From: [Leptolyngbya] sp. PCC 7376
GTDB taxonomy: Bacteria > Cyanobacteriota > Cyanobacteriia > Cyanobacteriales > MRBY01
Assembly: GCF_000316605.1 (NCBI RefSeq)
Contig: NC_019683.1
Coordinates: forward strand, 4,820,036-4,884,035
Length of the DNA: 64,000 bases
Reading direction: 5' to 3'
The notes beneath the pieces were generated by a model. The model was not told the DNA's origin and did no database searches. It saw only the letters and a list, made by a program, of their open reading frames with translations. Position numbers and translations under genes: made by a program. Numbering within the stretch: position 1 is the first letter of the stretch; each line of letters opens with the position of its first letter. Below are positions 18,370 to 28,521 of the stretch, piece after piece.

Positions 18370-18738
18370 TCAATCAATAGCGTGACGCTGCAAATCCTCA
18401 AGTGCGACAATCTCTAGAGCCTTGGTATGGGTTGCTTCCAGCACAACAGATGGGGCAACACCGATCTCAAAAGCCTCTTGCCAACGAGCCGCACACAAAC
18501 ACCAGCGATCGCCCGGCTTTAGACCTGGAAAGTTATGCATTGGCATCGGCGTACTGAGGTCATTTCCCTGATTTTTCGTAAACTCCAAAAAAGCTGGCGT
18601 CATCTTTGCACACACCACATGGCGACCAAAATCATTCGCTCCCGTCGTACAACAACCATCCCGATAAAAGCCAGTCATCGGATCAGTAGAGCAACTTTGT
18701 AACTCAGTACCCAAAACATTCTTTGCAGCAGTCATCAT
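18370..18738 (-). CDS. DUF2237 family protein
   Basis: 122 residues. The pattern KNVLGTELQSC, GFYRDGCCTTG, GRHVVCA, GDRWCLCAARW is the signature of DUF2237, a widespread bacterial family of unknown function with conserved Cys and His-rich stretches. It contains several conserved Cys, which could bind metal. No operon partner is evident; the next minus-strand gene begins 173 bases upstream. Confidence 0.88.
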   Translation of the reverse strand: MMTAAKNVLGTELQSCSTDPMTGFYRDGCCTTGANDFGRHVVCAKMTPAFLEFTKNQGNDLSTPMPMHNFPGLKPGDRWCLCAARWQEAFEIGVAPSVVLEATHTKALEIVALEDLQRHAID

Positions 18739-18911
18739 CTCAATTTGCGGTTGGCGCTTATTTCCTTCCCTATTATGCTCAATTACTCTAGCGAGGAAGC
18801 AGAAGAAACTCGCTGATGTCTGCTACATACTCACTTACAGGCTGGCTTATGAAAAATTTTGCCAAATCGAATGAGTATCTTTACGACAAAAAATATCCAC
18901 TAACGAATCAA

Positions 18912-19376
18912 CTAAAAACCAAACATGACATTATGAATCACAAGCTGGCCATCTAAAGAACTTAAAAGTACCTTTTGAATATTCTGAGCTTGCAGAGAAA
19001 TAGGGAGATTTGGAGGCGGGCTACTTACCAAAGGGTCTGAATTTTCATGGTCGCACTTTTCAGTTTCAAAGACACATAAGGCTTCACCAACATCATCAAA
19101 AGCACGGATAGTTGCATGCTGAGAGCTCGTTAAGCTACAGGCAAAATAAAGAACCGGAATAGTAAACGTCACTTCAATCCAGCCATTCTGGGGAGCTCCC
19201 ATCAAAACCATCTTGCCAACTTCTGGCAAGTAAAGAGAATTTGATGGTTGTAAAACAACTGTATTAGCAAACAAAACTCCTAAATCAGAAAATTGCTTCT
19301 CGACGACATCAAACGATCTAAGCGAGTCTATCGGAAGTTCAATGATTTTATTCAAGTCTGATACATTTTCCGACAT
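18912..19376 (-). CDS. protein of unknown function, beta-rich
   Basis: 154 residues, with no signal peptide and no membrane segment. The middle (LGVLFANTVVLQPSNSLYLP, then VLMGAPQNGWIEVTF, FACSLTSSQHATIRAFDD) looks like a beta-sandwich, a pattern I have a sense of seeing in cyanobacterial proteins of unknown role, possibly carbohydrate-binding-like. This is weak. No enzyme motif is seen. It lies alone between DUF2237 and YbiA genes on the same strand. Confidence 0.65.
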   Translation of the reverse strand: MSENVSDLNKIIELPIDSLRSFDVVEKQFSDLGVLFANTVVLQPSNSLYLPEVGKMVLMGAPQNGWIEVTFTIPVLYFACSLTSSQHATIRAFDDVGEALCVFETEKCDHENSDPLVSSPPPNLPISLQAQNIQKVLLSSLDGQLVIHNVMFGF

Positions 19377-19475
19377 AAGGCTTGACTTAGAAAATTTCGG
19401 CTCTGCTAGGCTAATTCTGCTTGAAAATTTCCGATGTTATTGTATCTTGATTTACTCGTTACAGGACGTTTTACT

Positions 19476-19937
19476 TTACGAATCCCTGAGATGTTGACGC
19501 ACTTTCATCAGTAGTTTACCTAAATGGTTATATCCTGTTCCATCTGCACCACAACCCCAATAATAATCGACAGGGGAATCTTCAATAATTTCTGCATCTA
19601 CAGTATTTAGGAGTACTGTGGCAATTTTAGGGTGAGTTGTAAATTTCTGAAGCACACCTTCCCACATAACCGATTGTTTAACTCTCTCCCAGTCATGGCG
19701 AGGGGAATATTGGGGATTTCGACCAAGGGCAGCAGCAGCATCGGGAGTTGGTGCGTTCTGAATAATCGGAATAATGGCAGCATCGGGTGTCGTGACAAAT
19801 TTTTGCGCTTGGTAAAAATGTTCAACAGTTGACCAGTGAAAACCTTTGCACTGTATGGGATGGGGGGAAAAATTAGAGAAGCAACCATAGGGGTCATAAG
19901 CTTTATAGAAATAGATCGTCTCAGCTGTTGACTCCAT
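19476..19937 (-). CDS. NADAR/YbiA family N-glycosidase
   Basis: 153 residues. Matches the NADAR (DUF1768, YbiA-like) family: FYKAYDPYGCFSNFSPHPI at the start, STVEHFYQAQKF with the key Glu, DAAAALGR, and WGCGADGTGYNHLGKLLM at the end. Family members hydrolyse the N-glycosidic bond of early riboflavin-pathway intermediates, and some remove ADP-ribose from nucleic acids. The protein should be cytosolic. It lies 37 bases downstream of the YdcF-like gene on the same strand. Confidence 0.9.
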   Translation of the reverse strand: MESTAETIYFYKAYDPYGCFSNFSPHPIQCKGFHWSTVEHFYQAQKFVTTPDAAIIPIIQNAPTPDAAAALGRNPQYSPRHDWERVKQSVMWEGVLQKFTTHPKIATVLLNTVDAEIIEDSPVDYYWGCGADGTGYNHLGKLLMKVRQHLRDS

Positions 19938-19973
19938 TACAATTCTTCGATGGCTAAATTTAATGCCTTAATA

Positions 19974-20696
19974 TTATAAATTTTTGGTTGTCACTACCGT
20001 TGCTGATTTTTTATTCATCCACTCTGCACCTGTTTCCCCAGTAAAAACCCACCAGATAGAGCGCAATCCATCCCGAAAACATTTGATCCTAGACTCTGGG
20101 GGATTTTGGGAAGGTACAGGCATGGGTTTTACGACAATGCCTTGGCTACCGAAGACAATCTGAGCAATCACTTGGGCACGATGCATATGGTTTTCTGAGG
20201 TGATCAGATAAACACTATCGATATTCTGCTGTTTAAAGTCATTGACGATGCTGGTGAAATTGGTGACAGTATCTTGGGCTTTATAGTCTAAATGCAGGCG
20301 ATCGCCGCTGACATCGTAATGCTCAAAAATCTGTTTGGCATAGTCGGGTGGACTACCCGAAGAAACCCAAACTTCTAAAGCTGGATTATTTTGAGCTAGC
20401 TGGGCTGCGAATTTCTCTCGCTCTTCATGGCCTCCCAACACAAAAATAGCTTCTGGTTTAAGTAAGATCTGTTTAACTTTGTAATAAACAATACTTCCTG
20501 CACTAATTGCGGTGCCGATGCTCAGAGCTAAAAGCCATCGACGTTTATGCTTCTTTTTTCGATTAGGCGATCGCCTAATTCGAGTCGTTTGTTTTCTGGC
20601 AAACTTACCATTGGAGAGAGTCATATCGAGACCAAAGGCAATCAAACATCGCTTATCATAACAAGCATTTTTTAGATTGGGCGTATATTTTTTCAA
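19974..20696 (-). CDS. YdcF/ElyC-like DUF218 membrane-anchored protein
   Basis: Up to 240 residues; an alternative start at ATG 20624 would give 216. A basic stretch (RRSPNRKKKHKRR) precedes one membrane segment at about 55-72. The DUF218 domain follows: EAIFVLGGHEERE, VWVSSGSP, DTVTNFTSI, YLITSENHMHRA. Members of this family are linked to envelope or peptidoglycan precursor metabolism, but exact activity is unknown. The downstream neighbour is the YbiA-like gene. Confidence 0.8.
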   Translation of the reverse strand: MKKYTPNLKNACYDKRCLIAFGLDMTLSNGKFARKQTTRIRRSPNRKKKHKRRWLLALSIGTAISAGSIVYYKVKQILLKPEAIFVLGGHEEREKFAAQLAQNNPALEVWVSSGSPPDYAKQIFEHYDVSGDRLHLDYKAQDTVTNFTSIVNDFKQQNIDSVYLITSENHMHRAQVIAQIVFGSQGIVVKPMPVPSQNPPESRIKCFRDGLRSIWWVFTGETGAEWMNKKSATVVTTKNL

Positions 20697-20719
20697 CTGA
20701 AACCATGACCTAAAGCAAA

Positions 20720-20743
20720 AGCCCCTAGTTAATCGCTAGAGGC
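20720..20743 (-). terminator. intrinsic terminator of psaAB
   Basis: On the minus strand AGCCTCTAG pairs with CTAGGGGCT (one mismatch) and a TTTTGCTTT tail follows, placed 45 bases after the psaB stop. On the plus strand a T-run also follows, so it may work both ways. Confidence 0.7.
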
Positions 20744-20787
20744 TTCTACTTTTTTTATTTAGTTAGGACTCAATTTCAGAGAGATAA

Positions 20788-22989
20788 CTAACCAAATTTC
20801 CCGGACGTCGAGGCAATCAGGAAGGCCGCATAGGTCAGGATATAACCCACCGTGAAGTGAGCTAAACCAACGACACGAGCTTGGACGATGGAGAGAGCAA
20901 CGGGCTTGTCCTTCCAGCGAACGATGTTCGCAAGAGGAGTGCGCTCGTGAGCCCAAACAATAGTCTCGATCAGCTCTTGCCAGTAACCACGCCAAGAGAT
21001 GAGGAACATGAAACCAGTTGCCCAGACGAGGTGTCCAAAGAGGAACATCCAAGCCCAAACAGAGAGGTTGTTCACTCCATATGGGTTGTAGCCGTTAATG
21101 AGCTGCGCAGAGTTAGCCCAGAGATAGTCCCGGAACCAGCCCATGAGGTAAGTGGAGTTTTCGTTGAACTGAGCAACGTTACCTTGCCAAATACCGAGGT
21201 GCTTCCAGTGCCAGTAGAAGGTCAACCAGCCCAAGGTATTCAACATCCAGAACATCGCGAGGTAGAAGGCATCCCATGCAGAGATGTCGCAAGTACCGCC
21301 ACGGCCAGGACCGTCACAAGGGAAGGAGTAACCGAAGTCTTTCTTGTCGGGCATCAACTTAGAACCACGGGCATCCAACGCACCCTTCACAAGAACGAGG
21401 GTAGTGGTGTGCAAACCGAGGGCGATCGCATGGTGAACAAGGAAGTCACCAGGACCAATGTTGAGGAACAAAGAATTTGTACCACTGTTGATAGCATCTA
21501 ACCAACCAGGTAAGTAAGCCGCACCGGTACCGGAAGCAACACTGTCTGCGTTAGAGAGAAGTACATCAAAGCCGTAGAGTGCCTTACCAGAAGCCGCTTG
21601 GACAAACTGAGCAAAAACAGGTTCTACAAGGATTTGCTTTTCAGGAGTACCGAAAGCAACAACTACGTCGTTGTGGACATAGAGGCCGAGGGTATGGAAA
21701 CCGAGGAAGAGAGAAACCCAACTGAGGTGGGAAATCAGAGCTTCCTTGTGCTCCAACATACGGTAAAGGACATTGTCCTTGTTTGCTTCAGGATCGTAGT
21801 CACGAACGAAGAAGATCGCACCGTGAGCAAACGCACCAACCATCAAGAAACCAGCAATGTACTGGTGGTGAGTGTAAAGTGCTGCCTGGGTTGTGTAGTC
21901 CTTCGCAATAAATGCGTAGGAAGGCATCGAATACATGTGCTGAGCAACCAAGGATGTAACAACACCTAAGGAAGCAAGCGCAAGACCCAATTGGAAGTGG
22001 AGGGAATTGTTGAGGGTATCGTAAAGACCTTTATGACCTGCACCGAGCTTACCGCTTGGGGGCTGGTGAGATTCAAGGATCTCCTTGATGCTGTGACCAA
22101 TACCAAACTTGGTGCGATACATGTGTCCAGCAATGATGAACAACACGGCGATCGCCAAGTGGTGATGAGCAATATCAGTCAACCAAAGCGCCTCAGTCTG
22201 AGGGTGGAAGCCACCTAAGAAAGTCAGAATTGCAGTACCAGCACCTTCGGAAGTACCAAAGAGATGACCAGCAGTGTCAGGGTTCTGAGCATAAACGCCC
22301 CAATTACCAGTGAAGAAAGGCATCAAACCAGCAGGGTGAGGCTTCACAGAAAGGAAGTTATCCCAGCCAACATGAACACCACGAGCTTCAGGAATTGCAA
22401 CGTGTACAAGGTGACCAGTCCAAGCCAAAGAACTTACACCAAGCAAACCAGCGAGGTGGTGGTTTAGACGAGATTCAGCATCCTTGAACCACGCAAGGCT
22501 AGGACGGAACTTGGGTTGCAAGTGCAGCCAGCCTGCGAACAAAAACAAAGAAGAGAGGATCAAAAGGAAGACTGAACCTTGATAAAGGTCAGCATTGGTG
22601 GTCATACCGATGGTATAGAACCAGTGGTAAACGCCTGAATAAGCAACGTTTACAGGGTTGGAAGCACCAGCTTGGGTGAACGCATCAATAGCGCCTTGAC
22701 CAAAGTGGGGATCCCAAATCGCATGAGCGATAGGACGGACGTTGAGCGGATCTTTGACCCACTGTTCGAAATTGCCTTGCCAAGCAACGTGGAAAAGAGT
22801 ACCGGAAGTCCAAAGGAAGATGATTGCAAGGTGACCAAAGTGAGATGCGAAAATCTTTTGGTAAAGATTCTCTTCTGTCATCCCGTCATGGGTCTCGAAA
22901 TCATGCGCAGTGGCAATTCCGTACCAAATCCGACGCGTGGTTGGATCTTGAGCAAGGTCTTGGCTAAATTTTGGAAATTTAGTTGCCAT
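20788..22989 (-). CDS. psaB: photosystem I core protein PsaB
   Basis: One of the two reaction-centre subunits that bind P700, the core chlorophylls and the shared FX iron-sulfur cluster in the thylakoid membrane. 733 residues, the expected length, with the N-terminus [16 protein letters not shown]. The FX-ligand loop [10 protein letters not shown] is present, and the many HH pairs that ligate chlorophyll are in place ([11 protein letters not shown]). It follows psaA by 190 bases on the same strand, as in other cyanobacteria. Confidence 0.99.
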   Translation of the reverse strand: MATKFPKFSQDLAQDPTTRRIWYGIATAHDFETHDGMTEENLYQKIFASHFGHLAIIFLWTSGTLFHVAWQGNFEQWVKDPLNVRPIAHAIWDPHFGQGAIDAFTQAGASNPVNVAYSGVYHWFYTIGMTTNADLYQGSVFLLILSSLFLFAGWLHLQPKFRPSLAWFKDAESRLNHHLAGLLGVSSLAWTGHLVHVAIPEARGVHVGWDNFLSVKPHPAGLMPFFTGNWGVYAQNPDTAGHLFGTSEGAGTAILTFLGGFHPQTEALWLTDIAHHHLAIAVLFIIAGHMYRTKFGIGHSIKEILESHQPPSGKLGAGHKGLYDTLNNSLHFQLGLALASLGVVTSLVAQHMYSMPSYAFIAKDYTTQAALYTHHQYIAGFLMVGAFAHGAIFFVRDYDPEANKDNVLYRMLEHKEALISHLSWVSLFLGFHTLGLYVHNDVVVAFGTPEKQILVEPVFAQFVQAASGKALYGFDVLLSNADSVASGTGAAYLPGWLDAINSGTNSLFLNIGPGDFLVHHAIALGLHTTTLVLVKGALDARGSKLMPDKKDFGYSFPCDGPGRGGTCDISAWDAFYLAMFWMLNTLGWLTFYWHWKHLGIWQGNVAQFNENSTYLMGWFRDYLWANSAQLINGYNPYGVNNLSVWAWMFLFGHLVWATGFMFLISWRGYWQELIETIVWAHERTPLANIVRWKDKPVALSIVQARVVGLAHFTVGYILTYAAFLIASTSGKFG

Positions 22990-23179
22990 AACTATGCTTT
23001 GAGGTTCTCCTCGTTAAACGAATGAGGGTGAAATCTATATATCTCTAATAATTAGCTGATATCTAGATGTCGAGCTTCCCGCGAGGGAAGGATAAGATGC
23101 CAATTGGCAGGGAAAGCAAGAATCAAAAACGGTGATTAAAACTCCCCCCGAAATCTGGCTTACGGTAGACAACTAGTGT

Positions 23180-25399
23180 TTAACCGATAGACAAGCTTCT
23201 TGCTAAGAAGAAGGCCCAGGTCGTCACAATCCCTCCAAGGAGATAGTGAGCAACACCAACCGCACGGCCTTGAATAATACTCAATGCGCGGGGTTGAATT
23301 GCAGGAGCCAAGTTGAGCTTGTTGTGTGCCCAAACGATGGATTCAATAAGTTCTTGCCAATAGCCACGTCCACTAAAGAGGAACATCAAGCTAAATGCGA
23401 AGACAAAGTGACCAGCGAGGAACATGATTCCGTAAGCGGACAACGAAGTACCGTAGGAGTTGATTACCTGAGTAGCCTGTGCCCATAGGAAATCACGGAG
23501 CCAGCCATTGATAGTAATTGCGCTTGTTGCAAAGTTACCACCAGTGATATGGGAGACGCTGCCATCGGGAAGAACGGTACCCCAAACGTCGGATTGCATC
23601 TTCCAGCTAAAGTGGAAAATCACAACGGATAAGGAGTTGTACATCCAGAAGAGGCCGAGGAAAACGTGATCCCAGCCAGAAACTTGGCAAGTACCACCGC
23701 GGCCAGGACCGTCACAAGAGAAACGGAATCCAATTTGACCCTTATCGGGAACCAAACGAGAGCTGCGGGAGTAGAGAAGACCCTTAAGCAGGATCAGCAC
23801 TGTGACGTGGATGGTAAACGCATGAATATGGTGAACCATAAAGTCTGCAGTACCTAGAGTGATAGGCATCATCGCGACTTTGCCGCCGATTGCCACTACA
23901 TCACCACCAAATACTTGGCTGACACCGGCGATCGCATGAGGAGCGGTACTTCCGGGAGCAGCAAAGTGAAGGCTTTGAACCCATTGCGCGAAGATAGGCT
24001 GTAACTGAATCGCAGAGTCAGAGAACATGTCTTGAGGACGGCCTAACGCACGCATGGTGTCGTTATGGATATAAAGACCAAAGCTATGGAAGCCAAGCCA
24101 AATACATACCCAATTAAGGTGAGAAATGATTGCGTCACGGTGACGGATCACACGGTCTAAGAGGTTATTAACATTCTTAGCGGGATCATAGTCACGAACC
24201 ATAAAGATTGCGCCATGAGCACCGGCACCAACGATAAGGAAGCCACCAATCCATGTGTGGTGAGTAAACAAAGACAACATCGTGCCGTAGTCTACTGCCA
24301 TATAAGGATAAGGAGGCATTGCGTACATATGGTGGGCAATGATGATTGTCAAAGAGCCAAGCAGTGCAAGGTTCAAAGACAATTGAGCATGCCAAGAAGT
24401 TGTAAAAATCTCATAAAGACCTTTATGACCTTCACCAGTGAAAGGACCTTTGTGCGCTTCAAGAATTTCTTTGAGGTTGTGACCTACACCAAAACCATTG
24501 CGGTACATGTGACCAGCAATGATGAAGAGGACAGCGATCGCCACGTGGTGGTGAGCTACATCAGTTAGCCAGAGACTACCAGTTGTAGGATTCAAGCCGC
24601 CTTTGAAGGTCAAGAAATCAGAATACACAGCCCAATCAAGAGTAAAGAAAGGCTTTATACCTTGAGCAAAGCTAGGATACAGTTCTGCCATTACAGAGGG
24701 ATCGAAGAACTCGTGAGGCAGAGGAATATCCGCTGCAGCAACACCAGAATCTAGGAGCTTGTTAACAGGCAAAGAGACGTGAATCAAGTGACCCGCCCAA
24801 CCCAAAGAACCACAACCGAGCAATACGGAAAGGTGGTGATTGAGCATGGACTCAGCATCCTGAAACCACTCCAGTTTTGGAGCCGCTTTGTGGTAATGGA
24901 ACCAACCGGCAAACACCATAAGGGCTGCCATAACAAGACCGCCAATGGCAGTCACATAGAGCTGATAAGAGTTGGTAAAACCAGCAGCGCGCCACATATA
25001 GAAGAGGCCAGAGGTAATTTGAATACCGCTAAAGCCACCACCAACGTCGCCATTAAGGATGCCTTGACCCACAACAGGCCAGACAACTTGAGCACTAGGC
25101 TTAATGATCGTTGGATCATTAAGCCAAGCTTCGTAGTTAGAAAATTTTGCGCCATGAAAATACATGCCGCTAAGCCAAACAAAAACTACAGCAAGGTGAC
25201 CGAAGTGCGCACTAAAAATCTTGCGCGAGATATCTTCGAGATCACTTGTTTGACTATCGAAATCATGTGCATCAGCATGGAGGTTCCAAATCCAAGTTGT
25301 GGTTTTTGGACCCCGTGCCAGAGCTCGGTCAAAGTGACCCGGTTTTCCCCACTTCTCTGTAGAAGTTGGGACCGGATTCTTATCAACCTTTACTGCCAT
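23180..25399 (-). CDS. psaA: photosystem I core protein PsaA
   Basis: Partner of PsaB in the photosystem I reaction centre; it carries half of P700 and two of the four Cys ligands of FX ([10 protein letters not shown]). 739 residues, slightly shorter than the 750 or so of many relatives but consistent throughout. Start ATG 25399 has GAGAGGAG upstream. First gene of the psaAB operon. Expression in cyanobacteria is lowered by high light through RpaB, whose gene lies at 48025-48759 here. Confidence 0.99.
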   Translation of the reverse strand: MAVKVDKNPVPTSTEKWGKPGHFDRALARGPKTTTWIWNLHADAHDFDSQTSDLEDISRKIFSAHFGHLAVVFVWLSGMYFHGAKFSNYEAWLNDPTIIKPSAQVVWPVVGQGILNGDVGGGFSGIQITSGLFYMWRAAGFTNSYQLYVTAIGGLVMAALMVFAGWFHYHKAAPKLEWFQDAESMLNHHLSVLLGCGSLGWAGHLIHVSLPVNKLLDSGVAAADIPLPHEFFDPSVMAELYPSFAQGIKPFFTLDWAVYSDFLTFKGGLNPTTGSLWLTDVAHHHVAIAVLFIIAGHMYRNGFGVGHNLKEILEAHKGPFTGEGHKGLYEIFTTSWHAQLSLNLALLGSLTIIIAHHMYAMPPYPYMAVDYGTMLSLFTHHTWIGGFLIVGAGAHGAIFMVRDYDPAKNVNNLLDRVIRHRDAIISHLNWVCIWLGFHSFGLYIHNDTMRALGRPQDMFSDSAIQLQPIFAQWVQSLHFAAPGSTAPHAIAGVSQVFGGDVVAIGGKVAMMPITLGTADFMVHHIHAFTIHVTVLILLKGLLYSRSSRLVPDKGQIGFRFSCDGPGRGGTCQVSGWDHVFLGLFWMYNSLSVVIFHFSWKMQSDVWGTVLPDGSVSHITGGNFATSAITINGWLRDFLWAQATQVINSYGTSLSAYGIMFLAGHFVFAFSLMFLFSGRGYWQELIESIVWAHNKLNLAPAIQPRALSIIQGRAVGVAHYLLGGIVTTWAFFLARSLSIG

Positions 25400-26027
25400 G
25401 AGGATTCTCCTCTCTAGACAATCGACTTAATCAAGGTTCTATCTAAACAAGTTTCATTTAAATAGGTAAGCTGTGGGCGAATCATCAGCTTGCAAGGTTT
25501 CCAGTGATTTTGAAATACTTTCACTTCTCAATGAAGAAAAGCATTGTTGTAAATAATAAAGCTTGCTTCTATACAAGTCGGCACAGAGTAACAATATTTA
25601 AAAATCACTGAAATATAAGGCTAGCAAGGGGTTGTCTGATTGATCCAAGACTCTTTTATATGAGAATCCTCCATTCTTTTTGTAATAAAAGAACACATTG
25701 CGTGATTTTTTGTGACAACTTGCAGGAAAGCTTTGGGATATAGGCTTTTCACTATGGTTCTGCTGATGATTCGGCTTCAATGACAACTATTCTATTTTTT
25801 TGTCAAATACGATTCAGATTTCTGGGCTACTTTCGGGCGAAAAATCGAGCATAAGGAGTAATTACATAATTTATTGATGACCTTCTCTAAGACAGAAGAC
25901 ATGAATGATTGCGGGATGGACTCAATACTTTTTTAGAGTGATCGCAGAGAAGTTATGACATAGCGGTGTATCCCCGTTATAGTTTTGAGTTGTAGAAGCT
26001 TCTACTTGCGGCGGAGGGAAAGTCACG
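25400..26027. other. long divergent promoter region upstream of psaA
   Basis: 628 bases between psaA (minus) and a lipoprotein gene (plus), AT-rich and without a supported gene. It must hold the psaA promoter and regulatory sites. I looked for the tandem HLR1 sequence bound by RpaB and found only scattered TTTACA-like halves, none in a convincing tandem. A 62-codon minus-strand frame at 25598-25786 has no coding signs. Confidence 0.6.
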
Positions 26028-27533
26028 GTGGGATTTATTCAGAATGTTCAGGCAGCGACTCAAAAAATATTGGGTAGTTTTGTCGTTTTTGTTTGCTTAT
26101 TCAGTTTGTGGGGCTGCGGCGATCGCTCGGCAGAGTCTGCAATACCACAATTCAACACACAGTCTGAACCTATTGCGACTCCTCAGCTTACTGAAGTTGC
26201 ACCTCCCAGTCTCATCACGCAGTTACGAGAAGATTTGGCTCAATATCAACCACAAGTCAAAATCATCAGTCCTCAGCCCAACGAAATCTTACAGAGTAGT
26301 CGTGTGGCCATTGAGTTAGAGGTTAAAGATCTCCCTCTGTTTAAAGATCCAGATCTAGAGATGGGGCCACATCTCCATCTCTTCATTGACGATCAACCCT
26401 ATCGCGCTGTTTATGATGTCAGTGAGCCCATCATATTTGAAGATCTCAATCCTGGGAGCCATTTAATACGTGTTTTCGCATCCCGTCCTTGGCACGAAAG
26501 CTTTAAAAATGAAGGTGCTTACGCGCAGACAACATTTAGTGTTTTTACGGAAAACAACACTCGTTTACCCAATTTTTCAGAGCCGCTTCTCACCTATAGT
26601 CGACCTCAGGGAACCTATGGCGCAGAGCCAATTATGTTGGACTTTTACCTAACAAATGCTCCTTTACATTTCGTCGCACAAGCAGATGAAGAAGATAGCA
26701 TTGCCGATTGGCGCATCAGAGCAACAGTTAATGGTGAAAGTTTTATTCTCGATAATTGGCAGCCTATTTATCTAGAAGGATTCAAAAAGGGTGAAAACTG
26801 GCTAAAGCTTGAGTTTGTAGATAGTCAAGGGGAACTTGTCGATAATGTCTACAACAATCCTGTGCGCGTGATCAATTATGATCCGCAGCTCAACGATACT
26901 CTCGCCAAACTTGTTAAAAATAAAATCTCATTGCGCTCTGCAAACAAAATAATCTCGACCAAAGAATTACCGCCAGAGCCAGAAGTTGAAGTCATTGAAC
27001 TGATTGAGCCTGAGGTTACTGAGCCTGAAACCACAGAAGAGCAAGATATCGAAATCATTGATTTAGATCAACTGAGTCCCGAGCCAGAAATTTTAGAGTC
27101 GGAACAAGAACTGGATATTAATGCTGATGCCGAAGACGAATTCGAAGAAGAGGAGGAAACTTCCATAGAAAATATTCCGGCGATCGCCCCTAATGATTTA
27201 GAAGCTGATGAAGCAACGACAACTGACGGCATCGAAGCCGAATCAGCAATCGAAGTTGAATCAGAGGAAGTTCAAGAGGAAGACTCTTTAGAAGATTTAG
27301 AAGAGATTGAATCTGAAGCAACAGAATCTCTTGATACGGATATCGAAGTTGTCGATGAATCTCCTGATAATACAGATTCAGAAGTATCTCCAACACCACT
27401 TGAATCAGATACTCAAGAGGCAGAAGCTAACGATGTTGACGAAGAGAATGTAGAAAACATTGACACATTCTGGGATTTAGACGCTACTCGTACAACAGAT
27501 GTGTACGCTGATGACATTCGCTTAGAACCTTAA
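26028..27533 (+). CDS. predicted lipoprotein with long acidic C-terminal region
   Basis: 501 residues from GTG 26028, preceded by GGAGGGAAAG. The N-terminus has a hydrophobic stretch ending in a lipobox, LWGC, with Cys30 as the lipid-attachment site. Residues 70-300 look like beta-sandwich modules (VKIISPQPNEIL; HLHLFIDDQPYRAVYD; FASRPWHESFKNEGAYAQ). The last 170 residues are dominated by Glu and Asp and look disordered. Likely sits in the periplasm on a membrane. No function is recognised. It is followed after eight bases by a dehydrogenase gene, probably in one operon. Confidence 0.8.
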   Translation: MGFIQNVQAATQKILGSFVVFVCLFSLWGCGDRSAESAIPQFNTQSEPIATPQLTEVAPPSLITQLREDLAQYQPQVKIISPQPNEILQSSRVAIELEVKDLPLFKDPDLEMGPHLHLFIDDQPYRAVYDVSEPIIFEDLNPGSHLIRVFASRPWHESFKNEGAYAQTTFSVFTENNTRLPNFSEPLLTYSRPQGTYGAEPIMLDFYLTNAPLHFVAQADEEDSIADWRIRATVNGESFILDNWQPIYLEGFKKGENWLKLEFVDSQGELVDNVYNNPVRVINYDPQLNDTLAKLVKNKISLRSANKIISTKELPPEPEVEVIELIEPEVTEPETTEEQDIEIIDLDQLSPEPEILESEQELDINADAEDEFEEEEETSIENIPAIAPNDLEADEATTTDGIEAESAIEVESEEVQEEDSLEDLEEIESEATESLDTDIEVVDESPDNTDSEVSPTPLESDTQEAEANDVDEENVENIDTFWDLDATRTTDVYADDIRLEP

Positions 27534-27541
27534 GAAGACTG

Positions 27542-28411
27542 ATGGCAAAAAAAATTGCATTTCTCGGCATGGGCGTGATGGGGACACCAATGAGCTTGAA
27601 TCTATCGCGCGCAGATCTTTCCGTCGTTGTTTGGAACCGTTCGGCTTCCAGTCCAAATCTCCAACGAATCAAAGACGCTGGTGGAGAAATCAAAACATCT
27701 ATTGCTGAAGCCGTTAAGGATGCAGACTATATTTTTGTCTGTGTCAGTGATGTGCCTGATGTCAAAAATGTTTTATTGGGAAACTCTGGGGCGATTCATT
27801 ATGCCAAGCCAAAAGCTCTGATTGTTGATTTCAGTACTATTGGCTCTCCTGCGGCAAAGGAAATTGCCCAAACCTTAGAAGAACAAGGCCTACGGTTTCT
27901 TGATGCGCCAATCAGTGGCGGAGATATTGGGGCAGAAAACGGGACGCTCACAATTATGGTTGGCGGCGATCGCCCAGACTTTGACGAAGCCATGCCCTAT
28001 TTTGAAGCGATGGGCAAAAATATTTACTACTGCGGCGAACCAGGTAGTGGCCAAGCCGTCAAAATGTGCAACCAAGTTTTGGCGGCAATTCACATGGTCG
28101 CTCTATGTGAAGCAATTAAATTAGCTAAATATCAAGGCATCGATCCTAATCTAATGATTGATGTTTGTCAGACAGGTGCAGCAGGTTCATGGGCGATCGC
28201 CAACCTTGGTCACAAAATTACAGCAACAGACTTTCGACCTGGCTTTATGGTGAAACACATTCTCAAAGACTTAAGACTCGTCCAAGAAACATTAGATAAA
28301 TATCCTTCTCTACCTGGCTTTGAACTTGCAACCCAAAAATTCAAAAACACAGCTGAACTAGCTGATGCCCTGGAACAGGGAACCCAAGCAATGTTCCGTA
28401 GCTATACCTGA
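27542..28411 (+). CDS. 3-hydroxyisobutyrate dehydrogenase-like NAD(P)-dependent enzyme
   Basis: 289 residues of the beta-hydroxyacid dehydrogenase family. The NAD(P)-binding motif is FLGMGVMGTPMSLNL at the start. The substrate-binding motif is DAPISGGDIGAENGTL, and the catalytic Lys lies in GQAVKMCNQVL. It reduces small 3-hydroxy acids or semialdehydes, such as glyoxylate or succinic semialdehyde; the substrate cannot be fixed from sequence. Co-oriented with the lipoprotein gene eight bases upstream and followed by a bidirectional terminator. Confidence 0.9.
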   Translation: MAKKIAFLGMGVMGTPMSLNLSRADLSVVVWNRSASSPNLQRIKDAGGEIKTSIAEAVKDADYIFVCVSDVPDVKNVLLGNSGAIHYAKPKALIVDFSTIGSPAAKEIAQTLEEQGLRFLDAPISGGDIGAENGTLTIMVGGDRPDFDEAMPYFEAMGKNIYYCGEPGSGQAVKMCNQVLAAIHMVALCEAIKLAKYQGIDPNLMIDVCQTGAAGSWAIANLGHKITATDFRPGFMVKHILKDLRLVQETLDKYPSLPGFELATQKFKNTAELADALEQGTQAMFRSYT

Positions 28412-28443
28412 AGCATAGAAAAGCAAAAAATCATTCCCATTAA

Positions 28444-28477
28444 AAAGACCTCCCTCAACAAAATGAGGGAGGTCTTT
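28444..28477. terminator. bidirectional terminator between a dehydrogenase gene and psbC
   Basis: AAAGACCTCCCTCA (28444-28457) pairs perfectly with TGAGGGAGGTCTTT (28464-28477) around a six-base loop, with A-rich and T-rich flanks. It stands between two convergent genes and can end both transcripts. Confidence 0.85.
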
Positions 28478-28521
28478 CGAACTTTTAGCAATGTGCTACG
28501 AACAAGAAATCAACAAATGAT

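Noticed and set aside
20881-21501. 206-codon plus-strand frame opposite psaB
   Set aside because: It lies wholly inside psaB, with no ribosome-binding site or family resemblance; the open frame follows from codon use of the real gene.
24779-25417. 212-codon plus-strand frame opposite psaA
   Set aside because: Shadow of psaA, same reasons.
25598-25786. 62-codon minus-strand frame upstream of psaA
   Set aside because: No coding signs; the region is the psaA promoter zone.
25400-26027. HLR1 (RpaB-binding) tandem upstream of psaA
   Set aside because: Only single TTTACA-like halves were found, not the pair with correct spacing.
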